A stretch of DNA of 64,000 nucleotides, from NCBI GenBank assembly GCA_020060215.1, contig JAGVAP010000072.1, positions 1-64,000 on the forward strand, in the 5' to 3' direction. This stretch comes from Deltaproteobacteria bacterium (lineage in GTDB: Bacteria; Desulfobacterota; DSM-4660; Desulfatiglandales; HGW-15). Under the pieces are notes generated by a model, which did not search any database, was not told the DNA's origin, and saw nothing but the letters and a program-made list of their open reading frames with translations. Positions within the stretch are counted from its first letter, which is position 1. Each line of letters begins with the position of its first letter. The position numbers were made by a program, and so were the translations under genes. Positions 1 through 7,803 of this stretch are shown piece after piece.

Positions 1-91
1 CCGCGCCGAGAGTGGCGAGCTTTTCGGGTGTGAACGGGTTATGGATGCGGTGAGCACTTTCGGTGATGTTGAAGATCCGTGGAATATCCAA
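1..91 (-). CDS. SAM-dependent methyltransferase, N-terminal part only
   Basis: The gene runs off the left edge of the window, so only about 30 codons are present. Reading the minus strand from a TTG at 91 gives a protein beginning MDIPRIFNITESAHRIHNP. This resembles the start of a family of class I SAM-dependent methyltransferases that I know to begin with nearly the same words, followed by the glycine-rich SAM-binding loop, which would lie outside the window. A strong ribosome binding site, AAGGAGA, sits seven bases upstream of the TTG (positions 99-105), which decides the start. The substrate cannot be inferred. The attC-like hairpin at 134-193 lies directly upstream in the cassette orientation. 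Confidence 0.65.
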   Translation of the reverse strand, partial: MDIPRIFNITESAHRIHNPFTPEKLATLGA

Positions 92-133
92 TGCAGAAAT
101 CTCCTTGTACGGGTGTGAATAGATTGGGTCACC

Positions 134-193
134 GCCTAGACGGACCGCCGTAACCGGCGGAGCGAAGCGGAGTCCGGTTGACGCGGTTGGAGG
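134..193 (-). other. attC-like imperfect hairpin (possible integron cassette recombination site)
   Basis: Read on the minus strand this segment has two arms, CAACCGG and CCGGTT, that pair and extend through CCGCGT/ACGGCGG with single unpaired bases on either arm. They are joined by a short GC-rich loop. The outer blocks TCCAAC and GTCTAGGC resemble the integrase boxes RYYYAAC and GTTRRRY of integron attC sites, but the second carries an extra C and the outer arms pair poorly. Inference: a degenerate attC. The rest of the 92-430 gap holds a small hairpin at 216-235 (GCTAAA/TTTAGC), a dispersed repeat at 313-372 and the terminator at 375-409. Confidence 0.4.
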
Positions 194-312
194 TCATTTC
201 CGGACTAGCTTCTTCGCTAAACGTCGCGCTTTAGCCTTTACAGAAGATGACCGTCATACCCATGTCCCTCCCTGGGGAGAAATAACGCGGCCAGCATGGA
301 AAGGAACTGTTT

Positions 313-372
313 GGGTGTCAGCCCGATACTCCATCCATTTTCTGACACCTGAACACCGAAACCTGAAACCTC
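313..372 (+). repeat. Dispersed hairpin repeat, copy 1
   Basis: A stem GGTGTCAG...CTGACACC is followed by a conserved tail of the form ACCTGAACAC-C-GAAACCTGAAACCTC (347-372). The same tail recurs at 59041-59066 with one mismatch, and part of it recurs in inverted form near 47116. All copies lie between genes. Confidence 0.7.
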
Positions 373-374
373 AC

Positions 375-409
375 AACAAAACAGAGGGCGGGTTGCCCCG
401 CGCTCTGTT
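375..409 (-). terminator. Rho-independent terminator of the benzoyl-CoA gene cluster
   Basis: On the minus strand AACAGAG and GCGGG pair with CCCGC and CTCTGTT around a four-base loop, and the stem is followed by TTTTGTT. It lies just past the stop codon of the dienoyl-CoA hydratase gene at 431. Confidence 0.85.
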
Positions 410-430
410 CCGCATCGACTTGCTTTCAGC

Positions 431-1198
431 TCACTCGTTCTTCCAGGTGGGTTTTCTCTTCTCCAGGAATGCCTTCAACCCTTCCATGGCGTCGTGGGTC
501 TTCATCAGTTCGTCGAGGTAGATGCTCTCAATCGTCTGGAGCGAGGGCTCCAGGTCGTCCATCAAGCCCTTGGTGATCGCCTTCCTGGTGAGGCGCAGGA
601 CTTCGGCGCTCAGGCCCAGATAGGGCTTCAGGAAGTCGGCCGTCTCCTTCTCCAGATCTTCGTTCTTCACGACCTTGTTGATCAACCCGATCCGGAGCGC
701 CTCCTCCGCACCGATGATGCGGCCCGAGAGGATCAGGTCCATGGCCGCCTTCCGGCCGATCATCCTCGGAAAGATCTGCGCGGCAATGGGCGGGAACACC
801 CCTACCTGGATCTCGGGCTGCCCGTACTTGCCGCTCTCGGCTGAGATCACGAGATCGCAGAAGATGGCGAGCTCGCACCCTCCCCCCAGGCAGGAGCTGT
901 AGACCGAGGCCGCCGTGAGGACTCCGAGCCCGTTCATGAGGCGGAATATGCGATGGAAGGCCCCGATCATCTTCGGCGCCAGGTCCCCCATGTGCTCTCC
1001 CACGTCCACGCCCGCCGAGAAGCACTTGCCCTTGGCATTGAAGAGCACCACCTTGAGGTCCTTCTTCCCCGCCCACGACTTCAAGACCCCGTTGATCTCC
1101 TCCATCATCGCGATGTTGAGCACATTCACGGGCGGCCTGTTCAGGGTGATGGTGCCGAGCCCGTCCTTGAAATCGACTTCGATATGCTGATAGGCCAT
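431..1198 (-). CDS. Cyclohexa-1,5-diene-1-carbonyl-CoA hydratase (BamR/Dch-type crotonase)
   Basis: This 255-residue enoyl-CoA hydratase/isomerase family protein has the crotonase oxyanion-hole blocks SAGVDVGEH (residues 61-69) and LGGGCEL (104-110). In anaerobic benzoate degraders the homologous enzyme adds water to cyclohexa-1,5-diene-1-carbonyl-CoA, giving 6-hydroxycyclohex-1-ene-1-carbonyl-CoA in the cytoplasm. The specific assignment rests on sequence character plus its place directly downstream of BamA- and BamQ-type genes; on family features alone a general enoyl-CoA hydratase is possible. The start has a strong ribosome binding site (GGAGGTGAG). It is the last gene of the minus-strand cluster, followed by a terminator. 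Confidence 0.85.
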   Translation of the reverse strand: MAYQHIEVDFKDGLGTITLNRPPVNVLNIAMMEEINGVLKSWAGKKDLKVVLFNAKGKCFSAGVDVGEHMGDLAPKMIGAFHRIFRLMNGLGVLTAASVYSSCLGGGCELAIFCDLVISAESGKYGQPEIQVGVFPPIAAQIFPRMIGRKAAMDLILSGRIIGAEEALRIGLINKVVKNEDLEKETADFLKPYLGLSAEVLRLTRKAITKGLMDDLEPSLQTIESIYLDELMKTHDAMEGLKAFLEKRKPTWKNE

Positions 1199-1231
1199 GA
1201 TCTCACCTCCGCAAGAGAAAATCAGTTTTCA

Positions 1232-1404
1232 GACAGGATGAACAGGATTTACAGGATGGGTTCATGTCTTTGTTCAACATTGATGTTCCCGTGAAAAGCC
1301 TGGCGCGGGCATTCCGTTCATGGTTCGATACCCCACCACGAACGGAACAATCGCACACTTACGGCTTCTCCAATAAAATCCTATTGATCCTGTTATCCTG
1401 TCAA
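1232..1404. repeat. Intergenic CAGGAT-type repeats in inverted orientation
   Basis: The gap between two catabolic genes carries GACAGGATGAACAGGATT at 1233-1250 and, in the opposite orientation, the related ATCCTGTTATCCTGTC at 1387-1402. A similar string occurs near 32690. No open frame is convincing here. Confidence 0.55.
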
Positions 1405-1407
1405 ATA

Positions 1408-1453
1408 CTCTCAAAAAGAGAGCAGGCGGGACGCATCTGCCGTGCCCGCCTGC
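1408..1453 (-). terminator. Putative terminator after the ring hydrolase gene
   Basis: On the minus strand GCAGGCGGG (1445-1453) pairs with CCCGCCTGC (1422-1430) and is followed by TCTCTTTTT. The loop is 14 bases, so it may be partial attenuation within the cluster rather than a full stop. Confidence 0.6.
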
Positions 1454-1482
1454 CGATCCCCAAAACGCCTTCGGAAAGCGAT

Positions 1483-2634
1483 CTACTTCTGGGGCTTCCC
1501 GAGAACCTCGGCGTACATGTCGTAATCCCAGACCTTGCCGGCGGCGATGTTCTGCCGGAACTTGAGGAAGTCGATGGTGTCCTTGCCGGTGATCTTCTTG
1601 GTGTTGAAGGCCCCGAAGCCCAGGAAGGCCTCGCCGGTCATGTTGGCGGCCAGCCAGTGCCTGTGGGCATTCTTCATGGTGTCCCAGAAAAACTTCTTCT
1701 TCTGGCGGATGCTGTCGATGGACTCAATCAGGCAGCCCGGAAACAGGTTGGCGAAGGTCCAGATGATCTTGTCCACTTCCTTGTCCACCAGCTCGAAGTC
1801 GGCCTTCTCCTGATACTGCTTCAGAAGGGCCCGCCCCTCTTCGAGATCCTTTCCGGTCTTGTACTCGCCGTAGACGATCTCTCCGTCCTTCACCCACTGA
1901 TCGGTGACGATGGTGGGGTTGCGCACCCACTTGCCGTCGATCTTCAGGACGGGGACCGCCTTGCTGATGAGGTTCTTGGCCTTCATCTTGTAGGCCGACC
2001 ACATCTCGCAGGAGACGCAGTTCCACATGGCGTCCTCGATGCTCAGGTACCAGGGCAGGAAGTCCGAGGCGCCGCCCACCGGGGCCGATCCGTGCTTCGG
2101 TCCCGCCTGACCGAAGATGGCCAGGTCCGACGCGATGGCGATGTCGCAGGCCATTCCAATCTCCTGGCCCCCCGCCACCCTCATGCCGTTCACGCGGCAG
2201 ATGACGGGCTTCTTGCACGCCAGGATGGAGTCCACCATATGGTTGAACAGCTCCATGTACTGGCCGTACTCGTCGGCCCTCATGCTGTAGTACTCGCTGT
2301 ACTCCTTGGTGTTGCCGCCGGTGCAGAAGGCGTAAGGACCGGTGCCGGTGAAAACCGCGGCCACCACGCTCCTGTCGAGCGAGGCGTTCTCAAACCCGGC
2401 GATCACGCCCTTCACCATCTCCGTGGTGTAGGAGTTGTACTGCTTGGGGTTGTTCAACCGGATCCATGCAACATTGAGGCCCTCGACCTCTTTCCCGGTC
2501 TTGGGGTCCTTGAGGGGTCTCTTCTCGTATACGGTGCAGGGGGCCTCTGTCCCCCAGTGCACATCCGTATGCAGCGAGTGATCCTTCTTGCCGTCTTCTC
2601 TCGGCATCCATTCCAGTGCGCCTTTCAAACCCAT
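1483..2634 (-). CDS. bamA: 6-oxocyclohex-1-ene-1-carbonyl-CoA hydrolase (BamA/Oah)
   Basis: This 383-residue crotonase-superfamily enzyme matches the ring-opening hydrolase used as a marker of anaerobic aromatic degradation. It hydrolyses 6-oxocyclohex-1-ene-1-carbonyl-CoA to 3-hydroxypimelyl-CoA. Recognisable blocks are FCTGGNTKEYSEYY (residues 103-116), GGQEIGMACDIAIASD (155-170) and CEMWSAYKMKAKN (209-221); the length is right for the family and clearly longer than ordinary enoyl-CoA hydratases. The start is fixed by AAGGAGG eight bases upstream. It lies between the BamQ-type dehydrogenase and the BamR-type hydratase, so the three steps after benzoyl-CoA reduction are together. No benzoyl-CoA reductase subunits are in the window. 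Confidence 0.92.
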   Translation of the reverse strand: MGLKGALEWMPREDGKKDHSLHTDVHWGTEAPCTVYEKRPLKDPKTGKEVEGLNVAWIRLNNPKQYNSYTTEMVKGVIAGFENASLDRSVVAAVFTGTGPYAFCTGGNTKEYSEYYSMRADEYGQYMELFNHMVDSILACKKPVICRVNGMRVAGGQEIGMACDIAIASDLAIFGQAGPKHGSAPVGGASDFLPWYLSIEDAMWNCVSCEMWSAYKMKAKNLISKAVPVLKIDGKWVRNPTIVTDQWVKDGEIVYGEYKTGKDLEEGRALLKQYQEKADFELVDKEVDKIIWTFANLFPGCLIESIDSIRQKKKFFWDTMKNAHRHWLAANMTGEAFLGFGAFNTKKITGKDTIDFLKFRQNIAAGKVWDYDMYAEVLGKPQK

Positions 2635-2686
2635 AAACTTTTCCTCCTTTTCATTCTTCTCTTTTTTACCGTCAGGGGTCCCCGCA

Positions 2687-3790
2687 TCAGAAATCGGGCG
2701 TGAGCACGATCCTCTTCATGGGCGGGGTCTTGTGAGCCTCTGCGAAAGTCTCCTTGATGCTGCTCATGGGCCTGGTCTCGACGAAATCCTCTATGTTGAT
2801 CTTCCCGCTCAGAACCATATCCAGCACAATTGGATAGTATTCGGGGAGACAGCCCCAGGTGCCTATGACTTCCGCATCGAATGCCATCAGACGACCGATG
2901 GCGTACTCGGTTTTGGCCAGTGTGAAACCGACCACGATCAGCTTTCCAGTAAAACTCAGCAGCGTGAGGCCGATCTCCTGTCCGGGCTTGGACCCGCTCA
3001 CCTCAAAGATCTTCCAGCCGGTTCCCGGGAGACCTTTCTCCTTGCACAGGCCCCTGAATTCCTTGGATACGGCATTGGCATCCTTGTTGGTCGAGTTGAT
3101 CACGTAGTCTGCGCCGTACTTGAGCGACCTCTCCAGCTTCTCCTGACTCCTCGCGATCCCGACCACGGTCTTGGCGCCGAGGGCCTTGGCCATCTGGCCC
3201 ATGTACTGTCCGACACCGCCCGTGATCCCGATCACGACCACGTTGTCCCCGGGCTGCAGGTCGGCCCGCTTGGCCGCCTGGTAAGGCGTCGTGGCCGCAT
3301 CCGCCACCACGGCCAGGTGGGAGAGCGGGATGCTGCCGCGGTTCCGGACCTCGCACAGATCGACCGAGGGCACCGGAATATGGCTGGAGAACCCGCCGTA
3401 CAGGCCGAGGCTGTTTCCGGGCATCTTCTGCTCCAGGCAGCGATTCCCCCTGCCCGTCTTGCAGAGGATGCACTTGCGGCACGGCATGACCGCGGGGACG
3501 ATGACTTCCCTGCCCATCCAGGCCTGCTCGCCGGCCACCACGGTCCCGGAAATCTCGTGACCCAGCGTCAGAGGGGGCTTGGAGACCGTGGGCACGCCGT
3601 CATAGAAATACCCGAGATCCGTGTGGCACACCCCGCATCCCGACACCTCTACAAGCACCTCCCCCGGCTGCAGCGCGGGGACGGGAATCTCCTTTTTCTC
3701 CAGTTTGCCGGGCTTTGTCTCCTTCGTCTCCTTGTTGAACGAAGCAGGTTCAACCATCTGCCATGTCATGATCCTATCCGGCACTCCCAT
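2687..3790 (-). CDS. 6-hydroxycyclohex-1-ene-1-carbonyl-CoA dehydrogenase (BamQ/Had)
   Basis: A 367-residue zinc-dependent medium-chain alcohol dehydrogenase. Visible features are CGVCHTD (residues 52-58) and GHEI (77-80) for catalytic zinc, four structural-zinc cysteines at 104, 107, 110 and 118, and a glycine-rich GITGGVG loop for NAD. In the pathway it oxidises the 6-hydroxy compound made by the hydratase to the 6-oxo substrate of BamA. The start was placed at the ATG at 3790 because AAGGAGGTC lies just upstream; the frame is open further, to 3877, without a ribosome site. Context with bamA makes the specific call likely. Confidence 0.88.
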   Translation of the reverse strand: MGVPDRIMTWQMVEPASFNKETKETKPGKLEKKEIPVPALQPGEVLVEVSGCGVCHTDLGYFYDGVPTVSKPPLTLGHEISGTVVAGEQAWMGREVIVPAVMPCRKCILCKTGRGNRCLEQKMPGNSLGLYGGFSSHIPVPSVDLCEVRNRGSIPLSHLAVVADAATTPYQAAKRADLQPGDNVVVIGITGGVGQYMGQMAKALGAKTVVGIARSQEKLERSLKYGADYVINSTNKDANAVSKEFRGLCKEKGLPGTGWKIFEVSGSKPGQEIGLTLLSFTGKLIVVGFTLAKTEYAIGRLMAFDAEVIGTWGCLPEYYPIVLDMVLSGKINIEDFVETRPMSSIKETFAEAHKTPPMKRIVLTPDF

Positions 3791-3883
3791 CTTTAGACCT
3801 CCTTTTTCTATGTTCATGAATCTTTCAAGTGATTCCGGTTCTGAGCCCATGTGCTCTTCAATCGAAAAGGACCCCATGGAGTC

Positions 3884-4636
3884 CTAGATCATTCCATACC
3901 CCCCATCCACGCACAACAGCTGCCCCGTGATGTAACCGGCTTCATCCGAGCCCAGGAACACGAAAGCGGGGGCGATATCCTCCGCCTCCGCAAAACGCTT
4001 GAGGAGGATCCGGTTCATGTAGATCTCGCGCAGCTTTTCATCGGTCCGGATCTTCTCGGTCATGTCCGTGGCCACGATCCCCAGGCTGATCACGTTTACG
4101 CAGATATTGTACCGCGCCAGCTCCCGCGCCATGGACTTGGTCATGCTGATGACGCCGCCCTTTGCCGCGCTGTAGTTGATCTGTCCCACCGTCCCCACGA
4201 TTCCGGCGACGGAGGTGACGTTGATGATCTTGCCGCTGTTGTGGCTCTTCATGTGGTTGGCCACGCCCTGGGCACAGAGAAACGCGCCTTTCAGGTGGAT
4301 GTCCACCACCTGGTCCCATTCGTTTTCGGTCATCTTCAGCATCATGTTGGGCCGGGTGAACCCGGCGTTGTTCACCAGGATGTCGATCTTTCCGAACGCG
4401 TCCAGGGATGCCTTGACCAGCAGGTCCACATCGCCCTTCTGGGCCACATCCGCCTTCACCGCAATCGCATCGCTGCCGAGACCCTGGATCCCGTCCACCA
4501 CCTCCATGGCGGCCTTCTCGTTGGACGTGTAGTTCACCACGACCTTGGCGCCTTCCTTCGCATATCCCAAGGCGATCGACCGGCCTACACCGCGACTGCT
4601 CCCTGTGACTAACGCAACCTTGTCCTTGAGTTTCAT
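3884..4636 (-). CDS. Short-chain dehydrogenase/reductase (FabG-like)
   Basis: A 250-residue classical SDR with TGSSRGVG (residues 11-18) for NAD(P), NNAG (89-92) and the catalytic Ser142, Tyr155 and Lys159 (YSAAK). FabG-type enzymes reduce 3-oxoacyl thioesters; as the first gene of the aromatic ring-cleavage cluster it might instead act on a hydroxyacyl-CoA such as 3-hydroxypimelyl-CoA. That substrate is inference only. The ATG at 4636 is preceded by AAGGAAA; an upstream in-frame ATG at 4654 has no ribosome site. It is 93 bases upstream of the BamQ-type gene on the same strand. Confidence 0.8.
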   Translation of the reverse strand: MKLKDKVALVTGSSRGVGRSIALGYAKEGAKVVVNYTSNEKAAMEVVDGIQGLGSDAIAVKADVAQKGDVDLLVKASLDAFGKIDILVNNAGFTRPNMMLKMTENEWDQVVDIHLKGAFLCAQGVANHMKSHNSGKIINVTSVAGIVGTVGQINYSAAKGGVISMTKSMARELARYNICVNVISLGIVATDMTEKIRTDEKLREIYMNRILLKRFAEAEDIAPAFVFLGSDEAGYITGQLLCVDGGYGMI

Positions 4637-4690
4637 GATCGATTTTTCCTTCATATTGAGGATTTGAGACTTGGATGAGATGATTACATT

Positions 4691-4709
4691 ATAGTTATAA
4701 TATAGTTAT
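4691..4709. promoter_or_regulatory. AT-rich direct repeat upstream of the aromatic cluster
   Basis: ATAGTTAT occurs twice, at 4691-4698 and 4702-4709, exactly 11 bases apart, in the only strongly AT-rich stretch of this gap. On the minus strand it includes TATAAT (4693-4698), a possible -10, though no good -35 is seen. The one-helical-turn spacing suggests a regulator site; this is inference. The gap 4637-4941 otherwise holds the rlpA promoter. Confidence 0.4.
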
Positions 4710-4871
4710 TGGGTATTTTTAGAAGAAGCCCCATCCCATGTCAAGCGAAATCTCTCCCCCTACCGGGATTCAGGAGTGAAGGCCGCAATTTACCCGAAGA
4801 GAGGTTTATCCCCGCCTCTGGTATCCTGCATCCCTGCGTCCTCAATCCTGGCCTCACCCCTTCGTGACCCC

Positions 4872-4899
4872 TTGAATAATTCCGTGGTTCTGCTACTAT
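4872..4899 (+). promoter_or_regulatory. Putative sigma70-type promoter of the RlpA-like gene
   Basis: TTGAAT (4872-4877) and TACTAT (4894-4899) are separated by 16 bases. Transcription would begin near 4906, giving a leader of about 36 bases before the start codon at 4942. Confidence 0.5.
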
Positions 4900-4941
4900 C
4901 CCGCCCCAAAAATCCTGGAAAGAGCCCTCGCCTGCCCGGCC

Positions 4942-5739
4942 ATGATGGACACCGCCCGAAGGTACCTGGTCACCGCTCTGGTCCCGATCGCACTCTTCGC
5001 AGGATGCGCCGGGGAAACGGTCCGTGTGAAGACGGAGGTCCCTCCATCGGCAAGGGTCGTCGCACTGCCCGGCACCCCCACCGTGCCGCTGCCCAAGCCG
5101 TATGAGGTGAACGGCGAACGCTACTATCCCCTCCCCCATGCCGATGGATTCACCGAATCGGGAAAGGCCTCCTGGTACGGCTCCCAGTTCCACGGCAGGC
5201 GCACTTCCAGCGGCGAGGTGTTCGACATGTACCGGATCACCGCCGCTCACAAGACCTTGCCCCTGCATACGATCGTAAAGGTGACCAACCTCTCCAACGG
5301 CAAACACATCATCCTCCCCGTGAACGACAGAGGTCCCTTTGTCAAAGGGCGGATCATCGACCTCTCTTATGCCGCGGCACGGGAGATCGACATGATCGGC
5401 CCGGGGGTGACCGAAGTCACGGTGGAGGCGCTTGGGAAGGAAGTCGCCAGGGTGCAGGGAAAAGAGGGGACCGTGGCCCTGGTGGAGTCCAAGGACTTCC
5501 AGACAGGGGAGTTCACGGTTCAGGTCGGGGCCTTCGAGAACCGGGAGAATGCCTTGCGGCTGATGGATCGATTGAAGGTCCTGTACAAAGACGTGAACGT
5601 AAGCGTTCACCTGGATGGAAAGAACCGAACCCTGCACCGGGTCCACGTCTCCATCTCCAGGACGCTCGACGAGGCCAGGACGGCCGAGAAGAAACTGGAG
5701 GAGATGGGGTTCAGGGACGCGTTCGTGCTGAGGTTGTGA
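4942..5739 (+). CDS. RlpA-like septal ring lipoprotein with SPOR domain
   Basis: A 265-residue lipoprotein. The N-terminus is a short signal peptide ending in a lipobox (LFAGC, Cys at about 22). A double-psi beta-barrel RlpA domain spans about residues 75-160, with [19 protein letters not shown] and the catalytic-region NDRGPF, and a SPOR domain that would bind denuded septal glycan spans about 190-264. Family members are lytic transglycosylases or glycan-binding proteins acting at division sites. The ribosome site is weak. It stands alone between two minus-strand operons. Confidence 0.85.
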   Translation: MMDTARRYLVTALVPIALFAGCAGETVRVKTEVPPSARVVALPGTPTVPLPKPYEVNGERYYPLPHADGFTESGKASWYGSQFHGRRTSSGEVFDMYRITAAHKTLPLHTIVKVTNLSNGKHIILPVNDRGPFVKGRIIDLSYAAAREIDMIGPGVTEVTVEALGKEVARVQGKEGTVALVESKDFQTGEFTVQVGAFENRENALRLMDRLKVLYKDVNVSVHLDGKNRTLHRVHVSISRTLDEARTAEKKLEEMGFRDAFVLRL

Positions 5740-5765
5740 GCCACCCAGCTCCGAAAAGGGAACCT

Positions 5766-5850
5766 GCAGGAGCAAGCTCCTGCTCGAGATGCCCACCCCC
5801 TTTCAAGGATCCGTCGCACGGTCGCAAGCGGGAGCTTGCTCCTTGTAGAC
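5766..5850. repeat. Inverted GGAGCAAGCTCC-type repeats between convergent genes
   Basis: A near-perfect palindrome, GCAGGAGCAAGCTCCTGC, lies just after the RlpA-like gene, followed about 60 bases later by a second related unit (GGGAGCTTGCTCC). A related string occurs at 52763. The position between two converging genes suggests it helps end transcription from both sides. Confidence 0.6.
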
Positions 5851-5903
5851 GTCTTCGGGACGGTATGGCGATCCAGCCCGCGGACTCGTAACTTCTGAAT
5901 CTC

Positions 5904-6392
5904 CTACTTGTAGCGGAACTTCTCCTTCAGACGGGCGCAGACGATCGGGGGGACAAGCCCGCTCACGTCCCCGCCCAGACTCGCTGCCTCCTTGATGATG
6001 GTGGAACTGATATAGAACCACTTGTAATCGGTCATCAGGAACACGGACTGGACATCCCTGTTGAGTTTGCGGTTCATCAGCGCCATCTGGAACTCGTACT
6101 CGAAATCGGACAGGGCCCTCAGTCCGCGCACCACGATGTGTGCCTTCTTGCTGACCACATAATCGACCAGCAGCCCGTAGTACGAATCGAACTCTACGTT
6201 CTGGGTCCCTTTGAGGACCTGTTTGATCATGTCAAGTCTCTCCTCCATGCTGAAGAGGGGGACCTTGTTGGGGTTGTTCAATATGGCCACGATCAGGTGA
6301 TCGAAGATCTTGAGCGCCCTGGAAATGATGCTGACATGGCCATTGGTGATGGGGTCGAAGGTGCCGGGGTAGACTGCGATTCTTCTGCTCAT
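5904..6392 (-). CDS. coaD: Phosphopantetheine adenylyltransferase
   Basis: A 162-residue nucleotidyltransferase of coenzyme A synthesis that transfers AMP from ATP to 4'-phosphopantetheine. It shows the PGTFDPITNGH motif at residues 9-19 and the C-terminal ISSTIIKE adenylate-binding block (ISSTxI motif), and it has the usual family length. Its ATG overlaps the stop codon of rsmD (ATGA), so it is translationally coupled as the last gene of psd-pssA-rsmD-coaD. Confidence 0.96.
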   Translation of the reverse strand: MSRRIAVYPGTFDPITNGHVSIISRALKIFDHLIVAILNNPNKVPLFSMEERLDMIKQVLKGTQNVEFDSYYGLLVDYVVSKKAHIVVRGLRALSDFEYEFQMALMNRKLNRDVQSVFLMTDYKWFYISSTIIKEAASLGGDVSGLVPPIVCARLKEKFRYK

Positions 6393-6973
6393 GGGACATA
6401 TCCGTCTGTGGAAGGGTGGTAGGAGTAGATGCAGATCACGGTATCGCCGTAAACGCGGGTCTTTACCGCCGAGAGATTCCCGAGGCCGTCCGGCAGCCGC
6501 TCCTCTTTTCCCGCCTCCACCACCACCGTGGCATCCGGGGAAAGGAAGGAGGATGCGGAGAGGTCTCTCAGGAGAGGGGCGAGATAGCCTTTTCTGTAAG
6601 GGGGATCGGCAAAGACCAGGTCGACCCCGCCTCTCCCCACCGGTTGACCCATTCCGGCCGGCAGCCCTCCGGCGAGGTCCTTCTTCAAGATTGTGGCCCT
6701 TGCTTCATATCCGCACAAGGCGAGGTTCCTTCTGATAAGCTTCAGGGCCTGGAGCGAGTTGTCCACGAAAAGACACTCCCTCGCCCCCCTGCTGAGCGCC
6801 TCGATCCCCAGGGCGCCCGTTCCCGCAAAGAGGTCCACGACCCGGTAGCCTCGGGCCTCCTGGCCGATGAGGTTGAAGATCGCCTCTCTGACCTTGTCGG
6901 AAGTCGGCCGGATCAGCGTACCCTTGAATGAGGCCAGCCTCCTGCCCCTCAGCTCCCCTCCGGTGATCCTCAT
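6389..6973 (-). CDS. rsmD: 16S rRNA (guanine966-N2)-methyltransferase
   Basis: A 194-residue Rossmann-fold methyltransferase with the SAM-binding block VVDLFAGTGALGIEALSRGA and the catalytic FADPPY motif, both diagnostic for RsmD, which methylates the assembled small ribosomal subunit. The ATG at 6973 shares one base with the stop of pssA (TGATG); an in-frame GTG three bases earlier is an alternative. The rsmD-coaD pair is a very common arrangement. Confidence 0.94.
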   Translation of the reverse strand: MRITGGELRGRRLASFKGTLIRPTSDKVREAIFNLIGQEARGYRVVDLFAGTGALGIEALSRGARECLFVDNSLQALKLIRRNLALCGYEARATILKKDLAGGLPAGMGQPVGRGGVDLVFADPPYRKGYLAPLLRDLSASSFLSPDATVVVEAGKEERLPDGLGNLSAVKTRVYGDTVICIYSYHPSTDGYVP

Positions 6974-7803
6974 CACACCGGACCGGAGCGCTCCTTATGC
7001 GGATCTGCGGAGGGCAATGACAACTCCGCAACCGGCGGGCCGGTCTCTACCTCCGCCCGGTGTCGACGCCTGGAGTGGAGCCTGTAGACGGCCGCCACAG
7101 GCCCGGACGCCACATACAAGAGCATGATCAGGAAGATCATGATCTTGGGTTTGTAGGCCACGACGATGAGCATCAGGATCAGGGAGACCAGAAAATTGAA
7201 CGGTTTTTGATTCCGGAGATCCATTTTCTTGAAGCTCGTGTAGCCTATGGTGCTCACCATGAGGAAGGAAAGGACATAGATCGTCACGGCGATCAGAAGC
7301 GGCGCTTCTCCCGGCATCGCGCCCAGCTCGTCGATAAAAAGCACGAGGGACGCTATGAAACAGGCGGCGGCGGGGATGGGAAGACCCCTGAAGAAACTCG
7401 AGTCCGTGGTGCTCTTCTGCACATTGAACCGGGCCAGCCGCAATGCACCGCACACGACGAAAAGGAACGCCGCGAGCCACCCGAAGCGGCCGAAGGGTTT
7501 CATGGCCCACAGGAACACCAGGAGACCGGGCGCAACGCCGAAGGCGATGACGTCGGAGAGGGAATCGTATTCGACCCCGAAGTGGCTGGTCGTGCGTGTA
7601 AACCTCGCCACCCTGCCGTCCAGTCCATCCAGTACGGCGGATACCAGTATCGAAACGGCGGCGGCCTCATACCGGCCCTGGGTGGCTGCGATGATGGCGA
7701 AGAATCCGCCGAAGAGACTTGCAGAGGTGAAGAGGTTCGGCAGGATGTAGATCCCTTTCCTCTCCCGCGGTTGTTTGAGTTTCTTCTTACGTCTCGTCCT
7801 CAT
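6973..7803 (-). CDS. pssA: CDP-diacylglycerol-serine O-phosphatidyltransferase
   Basis: A 276-residue integral membrane enzyme that makes phosphatidylserine from CDP-diacylglycerol and serine. The CDP-alcohol phosphatidyltransferase signature DG-x2-AR-x8-G-x3-D-x3-D is complete near residues 59-81 (DGLDGRVAR...GVEYDSLSD), followed by several hydrophobic helices. It overlaps psd by four bases (ATGA), and the two carry out consecutive steps to phosphatidylethanolamine. Confidence 0.95.
   Translation of the reverse strand: MRTRRKKKLKQPRERKGIYILPNLFTSASLFGGFFAIIAATQGRYEAAAVSILVSAVLDGLDGRVARFTRTTSHFGVEYDSLSDVIAFGVAPGLLVFLWAMKPFGRFGWLAAFLFVVCGALRLARFNVQKSTTDSSFFRGLPIPAAACFIASLVLFIDELGAMPGEAPLLIAVTIYVLSFLMVSTIGYTSFKKMDLRNQKPFNFLVSLILMLIVVAYKPKIMIFLIMLLYVASGPVAAVYRLHSRRRHRAEVETGPPVAELSLPSADPHKERSGPV

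Noticed and set aside
1264..2703. 479-codon open frame on the plus strand opposite bamA
   Set aside because: It is antisense to a well-recognised enzyme, has no ribosome site or family resemblance, and arises from the high G+C of the third positions.
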